A stretch of 5,768 nucleotides of DNA. Origin: an uncultured Ruminococcus sp. (GTDB lineage: Bacteria; Bacillota; Clostridia; Oscillospirales; Ruminococcaceae). Below the pieces are notes generated by a model that saw nothing but the letters and a program-made list of their open reading frames with translations, did no database searches and was not told the DNA's origin. The translations under genes were made by a program, and so were the position numbers. Positions 1 through 5,648 of the stretch are shown here, piece by piece. The stretch covers positions 1 through 5,768 of the forward strand of contig CAMHUJ010000129.1 in assembly GCA_946188175.1 (NCBI GenBank), written 5' to 3'. Positions within the stretch are counted from its first letter, which is position 1; every line of letters starts with the position of its first letter.

Positions 1-136
1 CCGGTATGGAGCCTTTCCTCTGCTCTGTTTTATTTGCCAGCCGGACGATCTTATCTGAGAGCGACTGCATCTTATCAAGCAGCGGTGTTGCCTGCTTATC
101 GCTCTGTTTTGGAACTTTTGCCGTACTTTTACTCAT
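1..136 (-). CDS. Unrecognised protein, N-terminal 45 codons only (runs off the left edge)
   Basis: An open frame begins at an ATG (134-136) and stays open to the window edge. The visible protein starts MSKSTAKVPK, continues through PLLDKMQSLSDKIVRLANK and reaches KGSIP. An AGAGG ribosome site lies about 9 nt upstream of the ATG. The gene starts only 28 bp after the sufB stop, on the same strand, with no terminator between them, so it is probably the third gene of the sufCB operon. The visible part is a hydrophilic Lys/Ser-rich tail followed by a likely amphipathic helix; no catalytic motif or membrane segment is visible yet. I do not recognise the family and assign no function. That this is a real start is supported by the ribosome site and the operon-like spacing. 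Confidence 0.6.
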   Translation of the reverse strand, partial: MSKSTAKVPKQSDKQATPLLDKMQSLSDKIVRLANKTEQRKGSIP

Positions 137-164
137 TCCGATTTACCTCTGTCTGTATTGCATA

Positions 165-1082
165 TTATTTCAGGAATCCGTTGATAATCTGTTCCTCGGC
201 TTCTGCTTCGGTCAAACCGAGCGTCATCAGCTTAATCAGCTGATCACCTGCAATTTTGCCGATTGCTGCTTCATGCACAAGCGCTGCGTCTATGTTGTTG
301 GCTTCCAGAGAGGGGACTGCAAGAATTTTGCCCTCATCCATGATGATCGAATCACATTCTGTATGGCCGCTGCATGCAGCGTTGCCTGCGATGCACATAT
401 CGAGCTTCTGATAGGAGCTGTCGCGCGCAACCGAACGTGATACGACATCTGCGCTCGAACCGTCTCCATTGAGTTCAACCTTGTAGATGCTCAGTGCATG
501 CTGCTTGCCGTGTGTCATCAGGCGCTCATGGACAATGAGTTTCGCCTCGGCAGCGAGCTTTGCGATTGTAGTGCGGGATGTTGAATCCACGCCCTTGATC
601 TGCACCATTTCCATTTCGCAGGTGCTGCCTTCCTCCATGTAAACCTCTGTGACAGGATTCAGAATGCGTTTGCCGTCGCCGCTGCCGGAGCCGTAATGTT
701 TTTCGACGTAACGAATCTTAGCATTTTTGCCGATATAGAATCTGTGAACACCGTCATGCTCGGAATCCTGTGTGCCGCAGTTATCAATGCCGCAGCCTGC
801 GACGATCAGTACATCGCTGTTATCTCCGATATAAAAATCGTTGTATACAGTTTCTTTCAGTCCGCTTTCGCTCAGTACGACCGGAATGTGTACGCTTTCC
901 TTTTTTGTATTCGGCTTGATGCGGATATCAATGCCGCTCACATCTGTTTTGGAAGTGATCTCAATATTTGCAGTTGATTTTCTGCCGACGGATTCACCGT
1001 TTGCACGCAGATTATAAGCGCCCTCGGGAATATCATGCAGGTCAGCGACCTCCTGCAAAAGCTGTTTCTGAATTGCATCCAT
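165..1082 (-). CDS. sufB: SufB/SufD-family Fe-S cluster assembly scaffold protein (SmsB-like)
   Basis: This 305-residue protein is a SufB/SufD-family member, expected to work in the cytoplasm with SufC as the scaffold on which iron-sulfur clusters are built. The central part (about residues 40-230) is rich in the short beta strands of the SufBD beta-helix core. The C-terminal family signature is clear: LVHEAAIGKI (268-277), then GDQLIKLMTLGLTEAEAEE and a final IINGF, matching the HEATTSxIGEDQ...INGF end of classical SufB. At 305 residues it is much shorter than E. coli SufB (about 495), which fits the minimal SufBC-type (SMS) systems of archaea and anaerobic Firmicutes. Aligned by eye, the His-Glu pair near the C-terminus (H270, E271) is kept, but the position of the E. 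coli scaffold cysteine (Cys405, from memory) holds Ala261. Other cysteines are at 97, 102, 155, 230, 237 and 243. The start is an ATG with a GAGGAGG ribosome site at 1092-1098 that overlaps the sufC stop codon, so the two genes are probably translationally coupled. Confidence 0.93.
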   Translation of the reverse strand: MDAIQKQLLQEVADLHDIPEGAYNLRANGESVGRKSTANIEITSKTDVSGIDIRIKPNTKKESVHIPVVLSESGLKETVYNDFYIGDNSDVLIVAGCGIDNCGTQDSEHDGVHRFYIGKNAKIRYVEKHYGSGSGDGKRILNPVTEVYMEEGSTCEMEMVQIKGVDSTSRTTIAKLAAEAKLIVHERLMTHGKQHALSIYKVELNGDGSSADVVSRSVARDSSYQKLDMCIAGNAACSGHTECDSIIMDEGKILAVPSLEANNIDAALVHEAAIGKIAGDQLIKLMTLGLTEAEAEEQIINGFLK

Positions 1083-1096
1083 GACTGACCGCCTCC

Positions 1097-1825
1097 TCAG
1101 GATAATTTCCGGCAGACATCTGCTGCGTACTGTGTGCCGATGATCGAGGGCAGAATCTGCTCCTTCGGTCCCTGCTTTTCGATTTTTCCGTTTGCGAGAA
1201 CGACGATTTCATCTGCTATATTCAGAATGCGCTCCTGATGCGAGATAACAAGAATCGTGCGATCTTTCGCAGTTTCACGCATCTTTTCAAAGATACGGAT
1301 CAGATTCTGGAAGCTCCAGAGGTCGATGCCTGCTTCCGGTTCATCGAAGATTGCCAGTTTGACATCGCGCGCAAGAATCGTTGCGATTTCGATTCGCTTC
1401 AATTCACCGCCGGAGAGAGAAGCATTGACCTCGCGGTGAATGTAATCCTTTGCGCAGAGTCCGACCTCAGACAGATATTCGCATGCTTCGGCAATCGTAA
1501 TCTGCTTGCCGGATGCAATCCGAAGGAGATCAAGGACCGTCAGTCCCTTGAACCGGACAGGCTGCTGGAATGCAAAGCCGATGCCGAGCTTTGCACGCTC
1601 GGTAATCGAAAGATTTGTGATATCCTGTCCCTGATAGAAAATGGAACCAGCGGTTGCAGGCTCGATTCCGGCGATGATCTTTGCAAGCGTGGATTTTCCG
1701 CCGCCGTTCGGACCGGTAATCACAATAAATTTGCTTTTATCAATATACAGACTGATGTCGCGGATAATTTCAGCTTTTCCGTCAGTCGATTCCGCGTGAA
1801 ATGCGATATGATTTAATTGCAGCAT
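1097..1825 (-). CDS. sufC: SufC-type ABC ATPase of the Fe-S assembly complex
   Basis: This 242-residue cytoplasmic ABC-class ATPase is the SufC partner of the SufB encoded next door. It powers the conformational changes of the SufBC scaffold and, unlike transporter ATPases, has no membrane partner here. All nucleotide-binding motifs are present: Walker A GPNGGGKST (38-46), Q-loop AFQQP (85-89), ABC signature LSGGELKR (137-144), Walker B LAIFDEP with Glu162, D-loop AGID (165-168) and H-loop His196 in ISHQ. The sequence DEPEAGIDLWSF replaces the classical SufC DEPDSGLD and, from memory, is typical of the minimal archaeal/clostridial version. Length is normal for SufC (about 245). I chose the ATG at 1823-1825 because an AAAGGAG ribosome site sits 8 nt upstream of it; a GTG at 1841-1843 in the same frame lies within the ribosome-site sequence and is not a credible start. 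The gene ends in TGA, which matters for judging the TGA in the response regulator. It leads the operon, behind its own promoter at 1868-1896. Confidence 0.96.
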   Translation of the reverse strand: MLQLNHIAFHAESTDGKAEIIRDISLYIDKSKFIVITGPNGGGKSTLAKIIAGIEPATAGSIFYQGQDITNLSITERAKLGIGFAFQQPVRFKGLTVLDLLRIASGKQITIAEACEYLSEVGLCAKDYIHREVNASLSGGELKRIEIATILARDVKLAIFDEPEAGIDLWSFQNLIRIFEKMRETAKDRTILVISHQERILNIADEIVVLANGKIEKQGPKEQILPSIIGTQYAADVCRKLS

Positions 1826-1867
1826 AATCTGCACTCCTTTCACTTTTCTGATATTGCATTATTCTTT

Positions 1868-1896
1868 ATTATATCAAAAATCGGGCGATTCGGCAA
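1868..1896 (-). promoter_or_regulatory. Housekeeping-type promoter of the sufCB operon
   Basis: On the minus strand, TTGCCG (1891-1896) is followed by a 17-bp spacer and a perfect TATAAT (1868-1873). The -10 is preceded by TGA, giving an extended -10 (TG one base upstream). Transcription would start near 1861, leaving a leader of about 36 nt before the sufC ATG. The -35 matches consensus at four of six bases. I see no clear operator for a known Fe-S regulator such as IscR around it. Confidence 0.75.
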
Positions 1897-1989
1897 CAAA
1901 ATCGAGAATTTTCTGAGATTCATCTAAACAGGCTGAGAAACCTTGCTGAATTATGTGTATTTTGCGGATGATGCTTCATTTTATGCAGC

Positions 1990-2023
1990 AGAAAAGCAAA
2001 ACCGGCATCCGAAGATACCGGTT
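1990..2023 (-). terminator. Rho-independent terminator after the histidine kinase
   Basis: Read on the minus strand, AACCGGTATC (2014-2023) pairs with GATGCCGGTT (2000-2009) to make a 10-bp stem with one internal wobble pair, closed by a C(TTCG)G tetraloop, an exceptionally stable loop in RNA. A T-rich run, TTTGCTTTTC, follows directly. It begins 6 bp beyond the kinase stop codon and closes the two-component operon, separating it from the sufC promoter about 95 bp further on. Confidence 0.88.
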
Positions 2024-2029
2024 CACGTT

Positions 2030-3742
2030 TTATTTTGTTTGTATTTTTGCGATAAACTGCTGCTGCTCCGTTTTCACGCTGAATCTGAATCCGTTGAGTA
2101 CCATGATCTGTTTCACGATTGCAAGCCCCATACCGCTGCCGGTTCGCGCCGTCCGTGCCTGATTTCCCTTGATAAACGGTTCGCAGACTGTATCCGGTTC
2201 AGGCATTTCATCAGAATCATTCCGGATCGTCAGCGTTTTATCGTTTGCTGTGACTATGATTCTGCCGCCTTGCTTTGTATAACGAACGGCATTGTCAATT
2301 AGATTGCCGATTGCCTGTTTCATCGTTGATTCGTTGCAGGAAGCAGTACATTTTCCGGAGCATGTGAACGTGATCTCTTTTTCGGCAATCTGCTCTGCAA
2401 AGCGATCTGCTGTAACATTGGCAATCTGTACCAGATCAACCGCTGATTTCTCAGCCGTTTGCATCTGCTCGAGCTTTGCAAGGTCTAGCACATCCGCGAT
2501 GACGCGGTCCATATACTGTGAATTTTCCAATATCGCATCGGCATATTTTTCACGCTTTTCCGTATGAACATTCTCGCGCAGATTCTGTGCATAGCCGGAG
2601 ATCACCGCCAGCGGCGATTTCAGATCGTGTGCAAGTGATGCCGTCAGCCGGCGCCGGTATTCGTTCCATTCATAAGCCTTGCAGTATTTCATATGCAGAA
2701 TCTTCGCCATAAGTGCCGTAATCAGCAGCTCGATCAGGAATATGATACCGGAATAAAACAGCAGCCGCGGCAGATATTCCTTCCAGAAATTGTAGAAGGC
2801 GATATAGTAAATCTCAAACCGTGCATTATCCTTTTTGCCGTCCGGATAATACGAATACGAAACTGCTGAGGCGACGGATGTTTTGGGAATGTTCTCTAAG
2901 TGAAATTCACCTTCCGGACTGACGCTGTAATCACCTTGATTAAACGCCATAAAGCGGTAGGTTTCCTTCATCGCGGGGCTGTCCGGTGCTGTACCGACCG
3001 GCATATAAACCAGCATATCCGCACGGATCGTGTCCTCCGGCAGCGCAACGTTTTTTTCGCTTGTAAAGTGGAGACAGTCCGTTTCAGAAGGCCGGTCATG
3101 TTCCAAATCCTTCCAATAATCCAGTTCGTGCAGCAGATCCAGCTTAAAAAATCTGTCCAGCATTGTTTTTTTGCCGCTGTAGATCGTGATTTTACCGGGA
3201 TATACTGCATCGCCGCAAATATAGACATCATTTGCGCGGAAACTAGTCTCATATTTATCTTCCGGAAGTGGTGTAAGCTCCTGAATCCGCTCCGGATCTT
3301 CTATGATGCGATTGATGACATATCTGCCGTCATCCTGTGCGCTTTGCTCTGCAAGTTCGGGCGCAGCAGCTTTCAGTTTTTCGATCTGTTTTCTATTGTT
3401 TGCCTGAAACCGCACAGAGCTCCAGATCAGCGCGGAGCTGTCATAGGTTTCGCCGGTTTCACGGTCATAGAGGATAAATGCAGCGTCGATTGCAGAATCG
3501 GTTGTGCCGCAAAGCGCAAGCTCGCCGCGGATTTTTTCATAGGAAGGGTCAGCATTTTTCGGGTTGCTGAACCAGTTTTCAAGTGCATTCAATCTGGAAT
3601 GGCAGTCCATAGCCGTATTGTCTGTACGACTCTGATATTTCCCATACAGTGCCGTTCCGCCGATCGCCGCTGTAACGGAAAGCAGGATTGCGAGTGTTTT
3701 GGAAAAGTAGGAGAAGTAGCTGCGCTTTCGTGATCGTTTCAT
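2030..3742 (-). CDS. Membrane-bound sensor histidine kinase
   Basis: This 570-residue sensor kinase is expected to autophosphorylate in response to an extracellular signal and pass the phosphate to the response regulator encoded just upstream. In order: a basic cytoplasmic start (KRSRKRS), a first membrane segment (about 15-33), a large extracellular region (about 34-325), a second membrane segment (about 327-347), a short linker, a HisKA domain with phospho-acceptor His372 in SLAHDLKSPL, and a HATPase domain. In the ATPase domain the N box IGNLIDNAVRY (Asn480, Asn484), the F box CEPFIKG (520-526) and the G2 box GSGMGLAI (535-542) are clear. The usual DxGxG G1 box is degenerate (NDSDEMPEPD), as I recall for many Firmicute kinases with a VanS-like HDLK(S/T)PL box. 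The extracellular region has four cysteines (47, 78, 176, 223) and no domain I can name, so the ligand is unknown. I chose the ATG at 3740-3742 because AGGAGGG lies 6 nt upstream; an in-frame GTG seven codons earlier lies before that site. The gene starts 20 bp after the regulator's final TAG. Confidence 0.93.
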   Translation of the reverse strand: MKRSRKRSYFSYFSKTLAILLSVTAAIGGTALYGKYQSRTDNTAMDCHSRLNALENWFSNPKNADPSYEKIRGELALCGTTDSAIDAAFILYDRETGETYDSSALIWSSVRFQANNRKQIEKLKAAAPELAEQSAQDDGRYVINRIIEDPERIQELTPLPEDKYETSFRANDVYICGDAVYPGKITIYSGKKTMLDRFFKLDLLHELDYWKDLEHDRPSETDCLHFTSEKNVALPEDTIRADMLVYMPVGTAPDSPAMKETYRFMAFNQGDYSVSPEGEFHLENIPKTSVASAVSYSYYPDGKKDNARFEIYYIAFYNFWKEYLPRLLFYSGIIFLIELLITALMAKILHMKYCKAYEWNEYRRRLTASLAHDLKSPLAVISGYAQNLRENVHTEKREKYADAILENSQYMDRVIADVLDLAKLEQMQTAEKSAVDLVQIANVTADRFAEQIAEKEITFTCSGKCTASCNESTMKQAIGNLIDNAVRYTKQGGRIIVTANDKTLTIRNDSDEMPEPDTVCEPFIKGNQARTARTGSGMGLAIVKQIMVLNGFRFSVKTEQQQFIAKIQTK

Positions 3743-3762
3743 ATGTATCCCTCCTGATATCA

Positions 3763-4440
3763 CTATTCTGTCAGCTTGTAGCCCTGTGTAATGACGGTGC
3801 GAATCTGGATTCCTGCATTTCCCAGCTTATGCCGCAGCTTTTTAATGTGATTATCGACTACTCTGCCGCTGCCGAAATAATCATTGCCTCAGATGCGGTC
3901 AAGCAGCATATCACGCGAGACGACCCAGTTTTTATGCTCCAGCAGATATTTCAGAAGTGCAAATTCCTTCGGCGCAAGCGCGACCGGTTCCCCGTTTGCC
4001 GTGACGGTCAGCGTTCGCAGATTCATGCGGATCGCACCGCAGACAAGCTCCGGAATCAGAATTGTACCGTTTGCACGTTTGAGCAGCGCAGTGCATTTTG
4101 CATAGACAGCCGCCAGCGAAAACGGTTTGATAACATAGTCGTCACAGCCGAGCTCATAGCCGTAGAGCAGATCCTCTTCACGCGCGCGTGCTGTCAGGAA
4201 CATGACGGGGACATCGCTTTTGGCGCGGATTTCGCGGCAGAGCGAGAAGCCGTCAATCCCGGGCATCATGATATCGAGGAGAATCAGGTCAAACTCGTCA
4301 TTCCGGAGCATGTCAAGCGCATCGGTACCGTTTTCGGCACAGATTATGCGGATTTTGCCTTCGCTTTTCTCAGAAAAATAGTCTGTGATAATTTCGCGTA
4401 TCTGTGCGTCGTCCTCCGCGAGCAGGATGCAGGTTTCCAT
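3763..4440 (-). pseudogene. OmpR-family response regulator interrupted by an in-frame TGA at codon 184
   Basis: The frame from the ATG at 4438-4440 to the TAG at 3763-3765 encodes a 225-position OmpR/PhoB-type response regulator, the usual length of the family, with one TGA at 3889-3891. The receiver domain (1-120) is complete: acidic pocket Asp10 and Asp11, phospho-acceptor Asp56 in LILLDIMMPG, Thr83 and Lys105 in DYVIKPF. The winged-helix domain begins around residue 127 and includes LAPKEFALLKYLLEH. Residues 177-183 read RDMLLDRI up to the stop, and the next in-frame residues are GNDYFGSGRVVDNHIKKLRH, then a wing ending in TQGYKLTE. Family members read DR(V/I)W G-DYFG at this place, so TGA stands where Trp is expected. 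If the TGA stops translation, the product is 183 residues and lacks the recognition helix, so it should not bind DNA. The intact downstream frame argues for a recent mutation, readthrough or a sequence error. The start is supported by AAGGAGG 8 nt upstream. It forms an operon with the kinase. Confidence 0.85.
3889..3891 (-). other. In-frame TGA at a conserved tryptophan position of the response regulator
   Basis: The codon lies between CGC ATC and GGC AAT in the regulator frame. It differs by one base from TGG, the Trp codon used for Trp172 of the same protein. The next 41 codons match the C-terminal half of an OmpR-type DNA-binding domain and end in TAG. Confidence 0.9.
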
Positions 4441-4461
4441 TTCGTTCACCTCCTTGACTCT

Positions 4462-4494
4462 ATGATACTGCAGCAATGTATCCGTTGTGTATCC
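4462..4494 (-). promoter_or_regulatory. Candidate autoregulated promoter of the two-component operon, with GGATACA direct repeats
   Basis: On the minus strand, GGATACA occurs at 4488-4494 and again at 4477-4483, an 11-bp repeat distance that places both copies on the same face of the helix. This is the typical layout of OmpR/PhoB-type binding sites. A possible -10, TATCAT (4462-4467), begins 9 bp after the second copy, and no good -35 is present at the right distance, as expected for a promoter that needs an activator. The regulator ATG is 21 bp downstream of the -10, so the leader would be short. That the neighbouring regulator binds here is inference. Confidence 0.5.
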
Positions 4495-4536
4495 ATGCTG
4501 TGTTATTTTACCGGAGGGATCGGGCGTTTTTACAGC

Positions 4537-5508
4537 TTATATGGATACATATTCCGGATCGGTATTTTTTGCTTTGAGATGTGCGTCGATCTGCTCACGG
4601 TTCAGCGCTTCACCAATGACAATCAGCACAGCCTGTCCGATTGCGGAAGGGGAGAGCGTGATGCGGTTCTTTTCGGCATTCACAGAAAGATATTTGCCGT
4701 CAGCAGCGGGAAGTGTTCCCTTGATGCGGTAGACTTTGCCGCATGCAGTGTCCTCTAAAATGCCGCATATAATCGGTTCAATCTCATTTTCCGGCAGATG
4801 AATATGCAGAAAATAATGGACAGAACTGCGCAGCATATCCGTCTGGTATTTTTTGATATAGCTTGCATTGCGGTAGCCGGCATGAGAGAGCATTTCAAAG
4901 TCTGCTGCATCGAGCTTCGACCAGTCCTTGCAGAATAGATCGTTTTCTGTAAAGCTGCGGTCGCACCGGATATCCGAAAGCGCCTGATTCAGATGTGCCA
5001 GTATTTCAGATGCACGCTGTTCCGGATGTTCCTCCGGCAGCTTGCTCAGCAGCAGCTTTCCGGCACAGGCTGCCTCGGACGCAAGCAGGTATTCCATTTC
5101 ATCCGTGAGAAGTTCCTCGGTCTCTGCATTGAGAATTGTCAGGATGCTGCCGATCTCAAACCAGTTATCAACCGGCGGTTCATGCAGAATATCAAAGAAT
5201 TCATCCATATCATAGATGCCGGAGGGCTCGATCAGCACACGGTCGAAATGCTGCATGCCGAGCGCGATCAGCTGGGTGCGGAAACGTCTGCGGTGACAGT
5301 GCGCATCACATCCGCCGGAGATCATTTCGAGCTGGCAATTCTCGCATTTCAGTTCCTGCAAGAGCGCCATATCCGCATTGACTGCGCCGAAATCGTTTTC
5401 GAGAATCGCAATGCGCTGACCGCTGTCAATCAGATGCCGCGCATATTTCAGGAGAAACGTCGTTTTACCGGCGCCGAGTATACCGGTGATCAGGTCAATT
5501 TTTGTCAT
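4537..5508 (-). CDS. CobW/COG0523-family GTPase (putative metal chaperone)
   Basis: This 323-residue cytoplasmic P-loop GTPase belongs to the CobW/HypB/UreG class, whose members deliver metals such as zinc or cobalt to target proteins or enzymes. The P-loop GILGAGKT (9-16) is followed by ENDFG (37-41), the usual switch region, and by IEPSGIYD (93-100), the equivalent of the family's ETTG/EPSG segment. The C-terminal part contains VYRIKG (259-264), typical of the CobW C-terminal domain. The hallmark CxCC metal site is altered: Cys55 and Cys58 lie in CENC, and the normal CxCC place reads GGCDAHCHRRR (Cys67, His70, Cys71, His72). The base-recognition NKxD motif is reduced to SK (155-156). Metal and target are therefore open. 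The start ATG at 5506-5508 places the P-loop normally; the nearest ribosome site (GGAAAGGA) is 12 nt upstream, rather far, but no better start codon exists. It has its own strong promoter at 5546-5574. No terminator is evident in the 97 bp before the response regulator, so some read-through into that operon is possible. Confidence 0.88.
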   Translation of the reverse strand: MTKIDLITGILGAGKTTFLLKYARHLIDSGQRIAILENDFGAVNADMALLQELKCENCQLEMISGGCDAHCHRRRFRTQLIALGMQHFDRVLIEPSGIYDMDEFFDILHEPPVDNWFEIGSILTILNAETEELLTDEMEYLLASEAACAGKLLLSKLPEEHPEQRASEILAHLNQALSDIRCDRSFTENDLFCKDWSKLDAADFEMLSHAGYRNASYIKKYQTDMLRSSVHYFLHIHLPENEIEPIICGILEDTACGKVYRIKGTLPAADGKYLSVNAEKNRITLSPSAIGQAVLIVIGEALNREQIDAHLKAKNTDPEYVSI

Positions 5509-5545
5509 ATAAGATACGTTTCCTTTCCGTTTCAGTTTCACAGTT

Positions 5546-5574
5546 ATTGTACCATAACTGCGATAAAATGTCAA
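5546..5574 (-). promoter_or_regulatory. Near-consensus promoter of the CobW-family gene
   Basis: On the minus strand, a perfect TTGACA (5569-5574) is followed by a 17-bp spacer and TACAAT (5546-5551), which is preceded by TGG, giving an extended -10. Transcription would start near 5539, with a leader of about 31 nt. A promoter this close to consensus would be strong unless repressed. Confidence 0.85.
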
Positions 5575-5606
5575 ACCGGATACATGTTGATTTTTTTGCC
5601 GGTTTG
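5572..5606. repeat. Perfect 8-bp inverted repeat in the divergent promoter region
   Basis: CAAACCGG (5572-5579) and CCGGTTTG (5599-5606) are exact inverted copies separated by 19 bp. The left arm overlaps the -35 of the CobW-family promoter, and the right arm lies in the spacer of the plus-strand promoter, ending at its extended -10. A dimeric regulator bound here could control both genes. Whether it is an operator is inference. Confidence 0.6.
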
Positions 5607-5615
5607 TGCTATACT
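5587..5615 (+). promoter_or_regulatory. Promoter of the ybaK-like gene
   Basis: TTGATT (5587-5592), a 17-bp spacer and TATACT (5610-5615), with TG one base before the -10 (TGCTATACT), make a good extended -10 promoter. Its -35 is only 12 bp from the -35 of the divergent CobW-family promoter, so the two RNA polymerase sites probably compete. Transcription would start near 5622. Confidence 0.8.
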
Positions 5616-5648
5616 GTATGAGAAATCATATGAAACAGGAGTGATACC

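Noticed and set aside
1826..1843. Upstream GTG start for sufC (six extra residues)
   Set aside because: The GTG is part of the ribosome-site sequence GTGAAAGGAG; the ATG at 1823-1825 has ideal spacing and matches the normal SufC N-terminus.
3889..3891. TGA decoded as tryptophan by an alternative genetic code
   Set aside because: sufC ends at a TGA that is overlapped by the sufB ribosome site and gives the normal SufC length, and the tryptophan codons I checked (response regulator, CobW-family gene) are TGG. TGA is therefore a stop in this genome.
3840..3891. TGA as a selenocysteine codon
   Set aside because: The position is a conserved Trp, not a Cys or redox site, response regulators are not selenoproteins, and I see no convincing SECIS-like hairpin just downstream.
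4505..4535. Possible terminator between the CobW-family gene and the response regulator
   Set aside because: Only a 3-bp CCG/CGG pairing and a distant GCTGT/ACAGC pair can be formed, with no T-run in the right place.
3688..4758. Long plus-strand open frame opposite the response regulator and the CobW-family gene end
   Set aside because: It is antisense to clearly recognisable proteins, has no convincing ribosome site and shows no known motif; it is a shadow of minus-strand coding.
5509..5574. Longer start for the CobW-family gene (22 extra residues)
   Set aside because: The extension covers the -35/-10 promoter and the ribosome site, and the P-loop is normally within about 10 residues of the start in this family.
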